This document shows positions 8,721 through 16,346 of a stretch of 64,000 nt of DNA, in pieces. The stretch comes from Sutcliffiella rhizosphaerae (GTDB lineage Bacteria; Bacillota; Bacilli; Bacillales; Bacillaceae_I). Location of the stretch: the NCBI RefSeq assembly GCF_917563925.1, contig NZ_CAKJTJ010000021.1, positions 1 to 64,000 of the forward strand, read 5' to 3'. The notes under the pieces were generated by a model. The model worked only from the letters and a program-made list of their open reading frames with translations. It was not told the origin of the DNA and made no database searches. Position numbers and translations under genes: made by a program. Position 1 is the first letter of the stretch. Each line of letters opens with the position of its first letter.

Positions 8721-9816
8721 AATGTTCCATGTATCGATGGAACTAGTTCAACCTTTTCATACCCACCTCGAAACAGTAAAGGAACGGCCATGTATTATAC
8801 TGAAAGTGACGGATGAAACAGGAATAAGTGGTTGGGGAGAAGTAGTTGCTTTTTCTTCTCCATGGTATACAGAGGAGACAGTTGATACAGCTTGGCATAT
8901 GCTAGAGGATTATTTTATCCCTGCTATTTTTAAAAAAGAATGGTTGGATCCAAGGGCCGTGCTAGATACTTTAGACTCCTGGAAGCGTAATCCGATGGCA
9001 AAGGCTGGACTGGAGATAGCGATTTGGGACTTGTTTGCAAAACGTGCCAAACAGCCTCTAGCCAAATACATAGGTGGAGTACGTGAAGTCGTTAAGGCAG
9101 GAGTAGTGGTTGGAGTGGATACTCCAGAGAGAATGATTCACACGATACAAACCAGAGTAGAAGAAGGCTATCAACGGATAAAAGTTAAAATAGAACCAGC
9201 AAAAGATTATAAAATGCTTATGAAAATCAAAAATGCTTTCCCAAATGTAGATATCCTTGCAGATGCAAACTCTGCTTACACGTTGGAAGATATAGAAAGA
9301 ATAAAAAATCTGGACTCGCTGGGCCTATTAATGATTGAACAGCCTTTAGCAGCAGATGATCTTGTTGAACATGCCTTATTACAAAAAGAACTCACAACTC
9401 CAGTGTGCCTAGATGAAAGCATCGTCTCTTATCAGGATGCAAAAAATGCAATTAGAATCGGAAGTTGTAAGACGATGAGCATAAAAATTGGTCGGGTAGG
9501 CGGACTAAGAAATGCCATTGCAATTCATGATTTATGTATGGAGAATGATATCCCTGTATGGTGCGGTGGGATGCTAGAAATGGGTATTTCCAGAGCGTTC
9601 AACATCGCACTTGCAACTTTACCTAATTTCACTTTACCTGGAGACATATCCTCCTCAGACCGTTACTGGAAAAAAGATATTACTTTTCCGAAGGTAGTGG
9701 TGAAAAATGGAGAAGTAAAAGTCTCTTCTAACCCTGGTATAGGTGTGGAAGTCGATGAGGAATATGTAAAGAAAATCAGCTTGAGAACTAGGAGCTTCTT
9801 TTCAAAAACAACCTAA
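8701..9816 (+). CDS. menC: o-succinylbenzoate synthase
   Basis: An enolase-superfamily dehydratase forming o-succinylbenzoate from the MenH product. Of 371 residues, the barrel motifs are all present: KVKIEP (catalytic Lys of KxK, about 161-165), metal ligands in ILADANSAY, MIEQPL and LDESI, and the second Lys in SIKIGRVGG, then GGMLEMGISRAFN. AAGGAGGG stands just before the ATG, which lies inside menE. Many relatives also act as N-acylamino-acid racemases; the men context supports OSB synthase. It closes the men operon. Confidence 0.94.
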   Translation: MNIQKVEMFHVSMELVQPFHTHLETVKERPCIILKVTDETGISGWGEVVAFSSPWYTEETVDTAWHMLEDYFIPAIFKKEWLDPRAVLDTLDSWKRNPMAKAGLEIAIWDLFAKRAKQPLAKYIGGVREVVKAGVVVGVDTPERMIHTIQTRVEEGYQRIKVKIEPAKDYKMLMKIKNAFPNVDILADANSAYTLEDIERIKNLDSLGLLMIEQPLAADDLVEHALLQKELTTPVCLDESIVSYQDAKNAIRIGSCKTMSIKIGRVGGLRNAIAIHDLCMENDIPVWCGGMLEMGISRAFNIALATLPNFTLPGDISSSDRYWKKDITFPKVVVKNGEVKVSSNPGIGVEVDEEYVKKISLRTRSFFSKTT

Positions 9817-9853
9817 TTAAATGGTTTTATTTTGGAGATAGATTGGTGATGAA

Positions 9854-10252
9854 ATGAAAAAATTACGATCAAGTCTTACTTTTACTATTTGCTTTTATTT
9901 ATTTTTTTTAGTAATGACAATCATCACTGTTTTTGTTGTATATAAAGAAATTGATCATACTGTTTCTTTTATGTTTTTAATCGGATATGTCCTATTTCTA
10001 GTTATCATTCTACTTTACGCAATCCTTGCAACAGTAATGAAAATGATAAGGATTAAACGAGATGAGAGAACAAAACGTATTTGGAGATTTATCACTTTCT
10101 TTGCGCTAATAAGTGGGGGAGGATTAATATTTTCATTCTTTACTTCATCAGAATTAGATTATTATAAGACATTTTCCATTGCTTTAGGAATGTCTTTTGG
10201 ACTGACATTCTTTGATTTGGCATTTCCAAATGGAACAAAAATGGAAGGTTAA
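9854..10252 (+). CDS. Small four-helix membrane protein of unknown function
   Basis: A 132-residue protein with four predicted membrane segments (about 8-29, 40-64, 81-97 and 106-124) and a basic loop, MIRIKRDERTKRIWR, between the second and third. No motif I can name. The start has GGTGATGA a few bases before ATG. It follows menC by 37 nt with no terminator between, so it may be read with the men operon, and a terminator comes after it. Function not recognised. Confidence 0.7.
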   Translation: MKKLRSSLTFTICFYLFFLVMTIITVFVVYKEIDHTVSFMFLIGYVLFLVIILLYAILATVMKMIRIKRDERTKRIWRFITFFALISGGGLIFSFFTSSELDYYKTFSIALGMSFGLTFFDLAFPNGTKMEG

Positions 10253-10286
10253 ACCATTCATAATAAATCTAACATTAGTGTGTATG

Positions 10287-10314
10287 CGATCTGTATTTTA
10301 CAGGTCGTTTTTTC
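10287..10314 (+). terminator. Terminator after the men operon
   Basis: An 8-bp stem (CGATCTGT / ACAGGTCG, one G-U pair) and five-base loop followed by TTTTTTC. Confidence 0.75.
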
Positions 10315-10395
10315 TATTCTTTAAGCAAACACTATATGCACGAAGTTCAATAAAAAAATAATATTTCATGATTGACAAAAGTTAGCTGAGGGTTT

Positions 10396-10419
10396 AAGTT
10401 TTGTATAAGGGAAACTTTT
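10396..10419 (+). promoter_or_regulatory. MntR-like operator 1 upstream of mntA
   Basis: AGTTTTGTATAAGGGAAACT is an interrupted palindrome (AGTTT...AAACT) that resembles the MntR boxes known from B. subtilis mntA and mntH (TTTGC...GGAAACT type). A TTGACA lies at 10372-10377 but no good -10 is spaced to it. The box is about 170 bp ahead of mntA. Confidence 0.55.
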
Positions 10420-10527
10420 TAGTTCAAGGCTCACATTAATGCAGAAGGTCAATATTATCTGCACCTATACAAAACGTATTGCATAAATTGTTTTAGAAAT
10501 GAACGGATTGTATATTTTTTTACCATT

Positions 10528-10565
10528 AAATTTGCACTAGAGAAACTTTTGTTGCCTTGTACAAT
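10528..10565 (+). promoter_or_regulatory. MntR-like operator 2 and -10 element of mntA
   Basis: AAATTTGCACTAGAGAAACTTTT at 10528-10550 again shows TTTGC and GAAACTTT half-sites. A TACAAT at 10560-10565 follows directly, 23 nt before the mntA start, and could be the -10 of a promoter blocked by MntR. No good -35 at 17-18 nt is visible. Confidence 0.5.
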
Positions 10566-10588
10566 AAGGGTGAAGGAGAGGTTTAGAA

Positions 10589-11515
10589 ATGAAAATGTTT
10601 AGAGGGAAGTTTTTTATTTTCTTTGTAACGTTATTTGCACTAGTTGGATGCAACTCTGCTGCAAGTGGAGATAAAGAGAACACGATTAAGGTAACGACAA
10701 CCATAGCTCAGATTGGTGATATTGCAGAAAATGTGGGTGGAGAAAAAGTAACAGTGGAAAGCCTTATGGGGCCAGGGATTGATCCCCATTTATATCAAGC
10801 ATCCCAAGGTGACATAAGAAAGCTGAATGATGCGGAGATTATTTTTTACAATGGGTTGAGATTAGAGGGAAGAATGGGAGACATTTTGAATAAGATGTCT
10901 GAAAGTAAACCAACTATTGCGGTTGGTGAAGCTGTTCCTACTAAGCTTTTGCTAGAGGATGATGATGAAACTGACAAAATGGATCCGCATATTTGGTTTG
11001 ATATTTCTCTATGGTTATTTGCTGTGGAGGAAGTGAAAAATTCCTTAATAGAGTTAGACGGTGAAAATGCAGATTTTTATGAAGAAAATGCATCAGCTTA
11101 TATAAAAGAATTGAAGGAATTAGATAAATACGCCAAAGAGCAAATTTCAGCGATTCCAGAGGAAAGTAGAGTGTTAGTAACCGCACACGATGCCTTCAAG
11201 TATTTTGGGGAAGCTTATGGAATGGAAGTTACTGGGTTGCAAGGATTAAGCACGGATGCGGAATTCGGGCTAAATGATGTTAGGTCCATTATTGATTTGC
11301 TAGTAGAAAGAGATATAAAAGCTGTATTTGTGGAAAGTAGTATTTCGGAGGATTCCATCAATGCAGTGGTAAAGGGTGCAGAAAGCAGGGGACATTCGGT
11401 TGAAATAGGAGGAGAACTGTATTCAGATGCCATGGGTACAAAAGGAACGGAGACTGGCACATACTTAGGGATGTTTCGACATAATATTGATACGATTGTG
11501 AATGCCTTGAAGTAA
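10589..11515 (+). CDS. mntA: Manganese ABC transporter, substrate-binding lipoprotein
   Basis: A 308-residue cluster A-I metal-binding protein anchored outside the membrane. The signal peptide ends in the lipobox LFALVGC (Cys21). Likely metal ligands are His in GIDPHLYQ, His in MDPHIWFD, Glu in FVESSI and Asp in YSDAMG, the arrangement of PsaA/MntA proteins. There is no His-rich loop, unlike the zinc protein at 20435-21523, which fits manganese. It begins the mntABCD operon behind two MntR-like boxes; mntB follows after 35 nt. In B. subtilis the same operon (ytgABCD) is also near menC. Confidence 0.92.
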   Translation: MKMFRGKFFIFFVTLFALVGCNSAASGDKENTIKVTTTIAQIGDIAENVGGEKVTVESLMGPGIDPHLYQASQGDIRKLNDAEIIFYNGLRLEGRMGDILNKMSESKPTIAVGEAVPTKLLLEDDDETDKMDPHIWFDISLWLFAVEEVKNSLIELDGENADFYEENASAYIKELKELDKYAKEQISAIPEESRVLVTAHDAFKYFGEAYGMEVTGLQGLSTDAEFGLNDVRSIIDLLVERDIKAVFVESSISEDSINAVVKGAESRGHSVEIGGELYSDAMGTKGTETGTYLGMFRHNIDTIVNALK

Positions 11516-11550
11516 ATAACTAAAAATCTCCTAAAGAAAGGTGAAAATAT

Positions 11551-12297
11551 ATGGAACCTGTAACAATCGAAAATCTGACAGTTGCCTATCATCGTAAGCC
11601 TGTATTAAAAGAAGTAAGCTTCAGTGTACCAGAAGGGAAACTCATTGGTATTATAGGTCCAAATGGAGCTGGAAAATCGACTCTCATTAAGGCAATTCTT
11701 GAGCTTATTCCAAAAGCATCAGGAAATGTGACCATCTACGGGCAACCTTATAAGTCGCAAAGAAAGCTGATCGGTTATGTTCCTCAACGTGGATCTGTGG
11801 ATTGGGATTTTCCAACCAATGCACTTGATGTAGTTTTGATGGGAAGATATGGGCATATTGGCTGGTTGAAGCGCCCGAATAAAAAAGACATCGAGTTGGC
11901 TTATGAATGTTTGGATAAAGTGGGCATGAAAGAATATGCTGCCAGACAAATCAGCCAACTTTCGGGCGGGCAGCAACAACGTGTTTTTTTAGCAAGGGCA
12001 CTTGCTCAGGATGCAAGTATTTACTTTATGGATGAACCTTTTGTTGGAGTGGATGCAGCAACGGAAAAAGCAATTATTACGATATTGAACGAACTGAAGG
12101 CTCAAGGTAAGACGGTTCTTGTCGTTCACCATGACCTTCAAACCGTGAAAGAATATTTTGATTGGACGTTATTAATTAACCTCAGAAAAGTTGCTATTGG
12201 TCCGACAGAAGAGGTATTTACCATCGACAATTTACAAAAAACATATGGTGGCAGATTAGCTTTTCTAGATCAAAATAAAGCCATTGTTGAACAATAG
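11551..12297 (+). CDS. mntB: Manganese ABC transporter, ATP-binding protein
   Basis: A 248-residue ABC ATPase that powers Mn(II) uptake by MntC and MntD. Walker A is GPNGAGKST (about 36-44), the signature is LSGGQQQR, Walker B is IYFMDEPF and the switch His sits in VVHHDL. AAAGAAAGGTG precedes the ATG. The true mntC start begins 10 nt after its stop. Length and order match the family. Confidence 0.93.
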   Translation: MEPVTIENLTVAYHRKPVLKEVSFSVPEGKLIGIIGPNGAGKSTLIKAILELIPKASGNVTIYGQPYKSQRKLIGYVPQRGSVDWDFPTNALDVVLMGRYGHIGWLKRPNKKDIELAYECLDKVGMKEYAARQISQLSGGQQQRVFLARALAQDASIYFMDEPFVGVDAATEKAIITILNELKAQGKTVLVVHHDLQTVKEYFDWTLLINLRKVAIGPTEEVFTIDNLQKTYGGRLAFLDQNKAIVEQ

Positions 12298-12307
12298 GAG
12301 TGACAGT

Positions 12308-13660
12308 ATGGAAACAATTCTATCTATGCTTTGGGATCCAAATGTCCAATGGGTGCTTATCGGGACTATTCTTTTAGGAATTGCAAGTGGAGTACTTGGC
12401 AGCTTTGCTTTGCTTAGAAAACAAAGTCTGTTAGGGGATGCGATGGCACATGCTGCACTTCCTGGGATATGTATAGCCTTTTTGATTTATGGAGCAAAAT
12501 CGATGTCTTGGTTTCTAATTGGAGCGGCAATATCTGGTCTAATAGGTACTTATTGCATTCAAGCAATCATCAAGCACTCACGCATAAAAGAAGATACAGC
12601 AATAGGGCTTGTATTGTCTGTATTTTTCGGCGTAGGAATTGTATTACTAACCTATGTTCAGCATCATGGCCAAGGAAACCAGGCAGGGCTGGATTCCTTC
12701 ATCTTTGGTCAGGCTGCAGCTATTGTAGGTGTAGATGTGCAGATCATAAGTATCATAGCTTTTGTATTAATTACCATCACCTTTTTTCTTTTCAAGGAAT
12801 TGAAGCTGATTACTTTTGATCCACAGTTTGCACAAGGGCTGGGATTGCCAGTAAAAGCACTGAATGCACTCTTAATGACACTGATTGTTGGGGCGGTCGT
12901 CATAGGATTACAGGCTGTTGGGGTCATATTGATGGCAGCAATGCTAATTACTCCAGCCATTGCAGCGAGATATTGGACTGAGCGATTGGATTATATGGTA
13001 ATACTCGCAGGTTTCGTTGGTGGGATCTCTGGTGTGATAGGGACTCTATTAAGTACATTTTCTAGAGGAATGCCAACAGGACCTCTTATTATCATGGCAG
13101 CAACTTTTCTGTTTCTCTTATCCTTACTATTTGGTACCAAAAAAGGACTGATTCCAAAGTTCTGGAAGCAGTGGAAGGTAAAACGAGCAGTTTCAAAGGA
13201 AAACATCTTAACAAGCTTGTATGAACTGACTGAAAATCATTTAAAAGAGACGGATGAAAAAGAAACTGGTAGCTACTCTTACCAGGAAATAATGAATATT
13301 CGTCCTGTTACCACCCTTGCTTTTATCACGGTGACAAAAGAGTTAAAAAGGTGCGGATTCATTCACATACATGACAATTATAAGGTAAGCCTATCGGAAA
13401 AAGGGCTGGAAGCTGCCCACGATATCGTTTTAAAAAACAGGTTGCTAGATATGTACCTTATGTTTGAGAGTAAATTTCCTGTATCGGAATGGCGTGAAGG
13501 AAGCATGGATCTTTTAGAAGGACCAACAGATATTCTAGAAGAACTATTAAAATTGTTAAAGGATTTTGGGAAGGAACCAAAAGGTCTTTTTCTATATCAA
13601 AAGAAATCCCATAAACCAAGCTTTCATTCCACTGTGAAAGGGAGTGAAGGACATTTATGA
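12308..13660 (+). CDS. mntC: Manganese ABC transporter permease with C-terminal DtxR-like domain
   Basis: Residues 1-285 form an ABC-3 type permease with eight or nine membrane segments, including LLGDAMAHAALPG and the conserved VGVILMAAMLITPAIAA. Residues about 290-450 are soluble: a winged-helix-like part (SKENILTSLYELTENH to the KYKVSLSEKGLEAA region) and a helical part like the dimerisation domain of DtxR/MntR regulators. The start at 12308 (GGAGTGACAGT-ATG) replaces a longer TTG reading that overlaps mntB. The extension is known in B. subtilis MntC (435 residues); its role is not established. It overlaps mntD by 4 nt. Confidence 0.92.
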   Translation: METILSMLWDPNVQWVLIGTILLGIASGVLGSFALLRKQSLLGDAMAHAALPGICIAFLIYGAKSMSWFLIGAAISGLIGTYCIQAIIKHSRIKEDTAIGLVLSVFFGVGIVLLTYVQHHGQGNQAGLDSFIFGQAAAIVGVDVQIISIIAFVLITITFFLFKELKLITFDPQFAQGLGLPVKALNALLMTLIVGAVVIGLQAVGVILMAAMLITPAIAARYWTERLDYMVILAGFVGGISGVIGTLLSTFSRGMPTGPLIIMAATFLFLLSLLFGTKKGLIPKFWKQWKVKRAVSKENILTSLYELTENHLKETDEKETGSYSYQEIMNIRPVTTLAFITVTKELKRCGFIHIHDNYKVSLSEKGLEAAHDIVLKNRLLDMYLMFESKFPVSEWREGSMDLLEGPTDILEELLKLLKDFGKEPKGLFLYQKKSHKPSFHSTVKGSEGHL

Positions 13661-14553
13661 GCTATGAAGGTTGGATCATTTTAACAGGATCTTTAGTAGG
13701 AATCACTTGTGGCATAACAGGCTGCTTTCTTATCCTAAGAAGAATGGCGATGTTGGCAGATGCCATCAGCCATACCGTATTGCTTGGTATTGTTGGAGCC
13801 TATTTGGTCTCAAGCAGTTTAGAGGGGATATACATGTTTATCGGAGCCTTGATTGTAGGCCTATTAACCGCCTTTTTCATCCAGCTCCTCGATTCTTCCG
13901 GAGTACAGTCTGATGCAGCAATCGGGGTTGTTTTTACCTCACTGTTTGCTTTAGGGGTCATTTTAGTATCTTTGTACGCCAGTCGAATTCATTTAGATGT
14001 AGACCATGCTTTAATGGGCGAAATTGCTTTTGTACCATGGGATACACTTGTTTTATTTGGAATGGACCTTGGACCAAAAGCAGTTTGGATGCTTGGCAGT
14101 GTATTAGTCATCAATTTACTCATCATTATTTTCTTTTATAAGGAATTGAAAATCTGCGCATTTGATCCAGAAATGGCCATGGCAATTGGGATACCAGTCA
14201 TGTTCATGCACTATCTATTAATGGGTATGCTGTCCATCACCACTGTTGCATCCTTTGATAGTGTTGGTGCAATCCTAGTAGTTGCCATGCTGATAGCCCC
14301 AGGAGCCAGCGCCTATTTGTTAACAGACAAATTAAGTGCCATGCTTTTACTGAGTGCACTCATTGGGATCGCTTCTGCTGTGCTCGGTTACTATGGAGCC
14401 CTACTTGCGAATGTTTCCATTTCTGGTTCTATGGCAACCATGTCTGGAATTCTCTTCTTCCTAACCTTCTTCTTATCACCCAAACATGGACTGATTATGA
14501 AATGGATTTATAGAAGAAGTTTATCAAGAGAGAAAAGGGAATATCAACAATAA
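13657..14553 (+). CDS. mntD: Manganese ABC transporter permease
   Basis: The second membrane subunit, 298 residues, ABC-3 family, with about eight hydrophobic helices. Shared motifs with MntC are MLADAISHTVLLG and VGAILVVAMLIAPGASAYLL. It starts within the end of mntC (ATGA), closing the four-gene operon. No C-terminal regulatory extension is present. The next 370 bp contain a MITE and hairpins that probably end transcription. Confidence 0.93.
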   Translation: MSYEGWIILTGSLVGITCGITGCFLILRRMAMLADAISHTVLLGIVGAYLVSSSLEGIYMFIGALIVGLLTAFFIQLLDSSGVQSDAAIGVVFTSLFALGVILVSLYASRIHLDVDHALMGEIAFVPWDTLVLFGMDLGPKAVWMLGSVLVINLLIIIFFYKELKICAFDPEMAMAIGIPVMFMHYLLMGMLSITTVASFDSVGAILVVAMLIAPGASAYLLTDKLSAMLLLSALIGIASAVLGYYGALLANVSISGSMATMSGILFFLTFFLSPKHGLIMKWIYRRSLSREKREYQQ

Positions 14554-14562
14554 ATAAATTAA

Positions 14563-14746
14563 GACTGTTTTCGCAAACATTGTTGCTTTTACGAACTTTA
14601 TTAAATACTCGTAATAATCGTTACTGTCGTGCTCTTTTCCTGCAATTAGTTTCAGTCAAAAGGACAAGTTTTCAATGAACATACACGTAAAAAGTCAAAA
14701 CCGGACTTTTTACCGGTTACAAGCAACAATCTTTTAGAAAAGAGCC
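14563..14746. mobile_element. MITE with 8-bp target-site duplication
   Basis: A 184-bp non-coding element. Its ends are imperfect inverted repeats of about 30 bp: the left end reads GACTGTTTTCGCAAAC then ATTGTTGCTT; the right end, read inward on the minus strand, GGCTCTTTTCTAAAAG then ATTGTTGCTT (23 of 30 identical). The perfect direct repeat TAAATTAA flanks it at 14555-14562 and 14747-14754. Inside is a 10-bp perfect hairpin (14687-14696 with 14704-14713). GGCTCTT ends and 8-bp duplications recall ISL3-family elements; that assignment is inference. No transposase is present, so it would be moved in trans. Confidence 0.75.
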
Positions 14747-14752
14747 TAAATT

Positions 14753-14804
14753 AAACACCTTCGTAAGGATACATCTTAAAAAATGTACTTATACGGAGGT
14801 GTTT
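14753..14804 (+). repeat. Long hairpin downstream of mntD
   Basis: AAACACCTTCGTA (14753-14765) pairs with TACGGAGGTGTTT (14792-14804) with one G-U pair, and a 5-bp inner stem (TACAT/ATGTA) extends it. It may be the mntABCD terminator, though the T-tract is short (TTTT then GC). The right arm also carries GGAGGTG close to an ATG at 14808; I do not regard the ORF there as real because it runs into paiB in another frame. Confidence 0.5.
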
Positions 14805-14882
14805 TGCATGAATAAAAACATAAATTCAATACTCACTCTTTTACTAAATAAATACGGTATTCTTGAAAATTTTAGACAACAC

Positions 14883-14903
14883 ACAAAGTTTGCGAAAACA
14901 GTT
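14883..14903. repeat. Solo copy of the MITE terminal repeat
   Basis: On the minus strand AACTGTTTTCGCAAAC followed by TTTGT repeats the left end of the 14563-14746 MITE, in inverted orientation and about 140 bp beyond its right end. It may be the remnant of a second, older insertion; no duplication or partner end was found. Confidence 0.5.
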
Positions 14904-14932
14904 TATAATAATATCAAAGGAGTGTGTTTTAA

Positions 14933-15541
14933 ATGTATATCCCTTCTCATTTTATTATGGAAGATGAAGATAAATTGTATAACGTTATTCAAGAATATGG
15001 ATTTGCAACATTAATCTCGCAACATGAAGGTGCACCTTTCGCAACACATCTTCCATTGATGATGGATGAGAATAAGGAATATTTATACGGTCACTTTGCC
15101 AAAGCAAATCCTCAATGGCAGAGCATTCTCAATCAAAATGTTCTGGCAACCTTTCAAGGTCCTCATTGTTATATTTCTCCTTCGTGGTATGAGTCATTTA
15201 ATAACGTGCCCACATGGAATTACATAGCTGTACATGTGTATGGAAAGGTTGAACTAGTAAATGAAAGTGAACTTCAAAACTCCCTATTTGACCTTGTGAA
15301 TAAATATGAAGCTTCAGATAGTCCTTATGATTTAAATAAAGTTGATAAGAAGTACCTAGAAGGTTTATCAAAGGGAGTCGTTGGTTTTAGAATTAGAATC
15401 GAGAAAATGGAAGGAAAAGCTAAGCTTAGTCAAAACCACTCGCAGGAGCGTAGAAATGGTGTTATTCGTGAGTTAGAAAAAATAAAAGTTGAAAACGATG
15501 AGCAAAAAATTGCTCTTCTTATGAAGGGTGAATTACTATAA
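14933..15541 (+). CDS. paiB: PaiB-like FMN-binding split-barrel protein
   Basis: A 202-residue protein of the PaiB family (COG2808), which adopts the FMN-binding split-barrel fold. Recognisable segments are the N-terminal YIPSHF, the central HLPLMMDENKEYLYGHFAKANPQW, ISPSWY and PTWNYIAVHVYG, and the C-terminal KLSQN. B. subtilis PaiB is described as a negative regulator of sporulation and degradative-enzyme genes and is normally next to the acetyltransferase paiA; no paiA is visible here. AAGGAG precedes the ATG. The upstream DNA is made of MITE and hairpin remnants, so its promoter may be altered. Confidence 0.85.
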   Translation: MYIPSHFIMEDEDKLYNVIQEYGFATLISQHEGAPFATHLPLMMDENKEYLYGHFAKANPQWQSILNQNVLATFQGPHCYISPSWYESFNNVPTWNYIAVHVYGKVELVNESELQNSLFDLVNKYEASDSPYDLNKVDKKYLEGLSKGVVGFRIRIEKMEGKAKLSQNHSQERRNGVIRELEKIKVENDEQKIALLMKGELL

Positions 15542-15641
15542 ACCAAATGAAAATCTATAAACTATCGTTTCTAAAAAGACACTATTTCTCAAATAGTAAA
15601 TATGAATTAGAGCGCGAATCAGAAGTTTGAATATCATAAAA

Positions 15642-15683
15642 GATGCAGGAACGGAACAGTCATTTTCCGTCCTGCATTTTTTA
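15642..15683 (+). terminator. Terminator after paiB
   Basis: ATGCAGGAACGGAA pairs with TTCCGTCCTGCAT (one bulge) and is followed by TTTTTT. The minus strand has a TCTTTTAT tract, so it may also end the small gene at 15714. Confidence 0.8.
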
Positions 15684-15713
15684 GTAGAATCTCCTCAATG
15701 TCTCTTACACCTA

Positions 15714-15869
15714 TTAGTGTGTAGGCTCAAATGTTTTGCAATCTGTATCTTTTGAATCGTGTGCAGTGTTTCCTTTATGACTTACTACATAGATTTCATC
15801 AGCATGGCAACGGTTGCCATCACTCCAGAAATTGCAGTTTTCCACTTCGCACAATACTTCTCTTGGCAT
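15714..15869 (-). CDS. DUF1540 cysteine-rich small protein
   Basis: A 51-residue protein with the DUF1540 pattern: Cys in EVLCEVENCNFW, then GNRCHADEIYV, and DTDCKTFEP near the end, four regularly placed Cys that could bind a metal. The ATG at 15869 is preferred to an upstream one at 15902 because AAAGGAGGA lies just before it. Convergent with paiB and divergent from the Fur-box promoter. Function unknown; metal binding is inferred from the cysteines. Confidence 0.8.
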   Translation of the reverse strand: MPREVLCEVENCNFWSDGNRCHADEIYVVSHKGNTAHDSKDTDCKTFEPTH

Positions 15870-15970
15870 ATGATGTCCTCCTTTTTTGAACAGCAAATAC
15901 ATTAATAATTTTTACTTAAAGTCCTTTTTTCATGCTTGTTTTGAAAATGTGTGTATATTTTTAAAATTTG

Positions 15971-16027
15971 TTGACAAAGAGAATCATTCTCAATTATTAT
16001 AGTGGGTATAAAAGAGAATGTTTCTCA
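15971..16027 (+). promoter_or_regulatory. Fur-controlled promoter with two Fur-like boxes
   Basis: TTGACA (15971-15976) and TATTAT (15995-16000, 18-nt spacer) enclose AGAGAATCATTCTCA, a 7-1-7 palindrome matching the Bacillus Fur consensus at most positions. A second palindrome, AGAGAATGTTTCTCA, lies at 16013-16027 over the transcript start region. Together they predict iron repression of the gene at 16050. Confidence 0.75.
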
Positions 16028-16049
16028 ATTAGATAAGGAGGATTCAACT

Positions 16050-16346
16050 ATGACTTCTTTAATGGTAGTAGGTGCAGATCATTTAGGTAATATTCAGGAC
16101 AAATTAAAAACCAAAGGATTTGAGAATGTGTTACATATTGATGGACGTAAAGTTCAAGTTGTAAAAAGAGCGATTCCCGATCACGTTGACATCATTTTAG
16201 TATTAACAGATTATATCAACCATAATTTAGCAAAGGTAATAAAACAGAGAGCAAAGGAATCGAATAAACCGGTATATTTTTGCAAGAGATCTTGGAGCTC
16301 CATTCAGCAAATCATTGGGGAATTCAAACTTTCTAAAAAGATTTAG
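16050..16346 (+). CDS. DUF2325 domain protein, probably iron-regulated
   Basis: A 98-residue protein with the DUF2325 opening SLMVVGADHLGNI and the later IILVLTDYINHNLAKVIK. Such domains look Rossmann-like and are of unknown function. The ATG at 16050 has TAAGGAGGA 8 nt upstream; the in-frame extension to 16002 would include promoter DNA. Two Fur boxes precede it. Its TAG stop overlaps the TAA stop of the convergent oxidase gene by two bases. A role in iron stress is inferred from the operator only. Confidence 0.8.
   Translation: MTSLMVVGADHLGNIQDKLKTKGFENVLHIDGRKVQVVKRAIPDHVDIILVLTDYINHNLAKVIKQRAKESNKPVYFCKRSWSSIQQIIGEFKLSKKI

Noticed and set aside
14808-15014. ORF of about 68 codons starting after the 14753-14804 hairpin, with GGAGGTG upstream
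   Set aside because: It runs 82 bp into paiB in a different frame, contains a MITE end, and its peptide shows no family features. Kept only as a remark on the hairpin.
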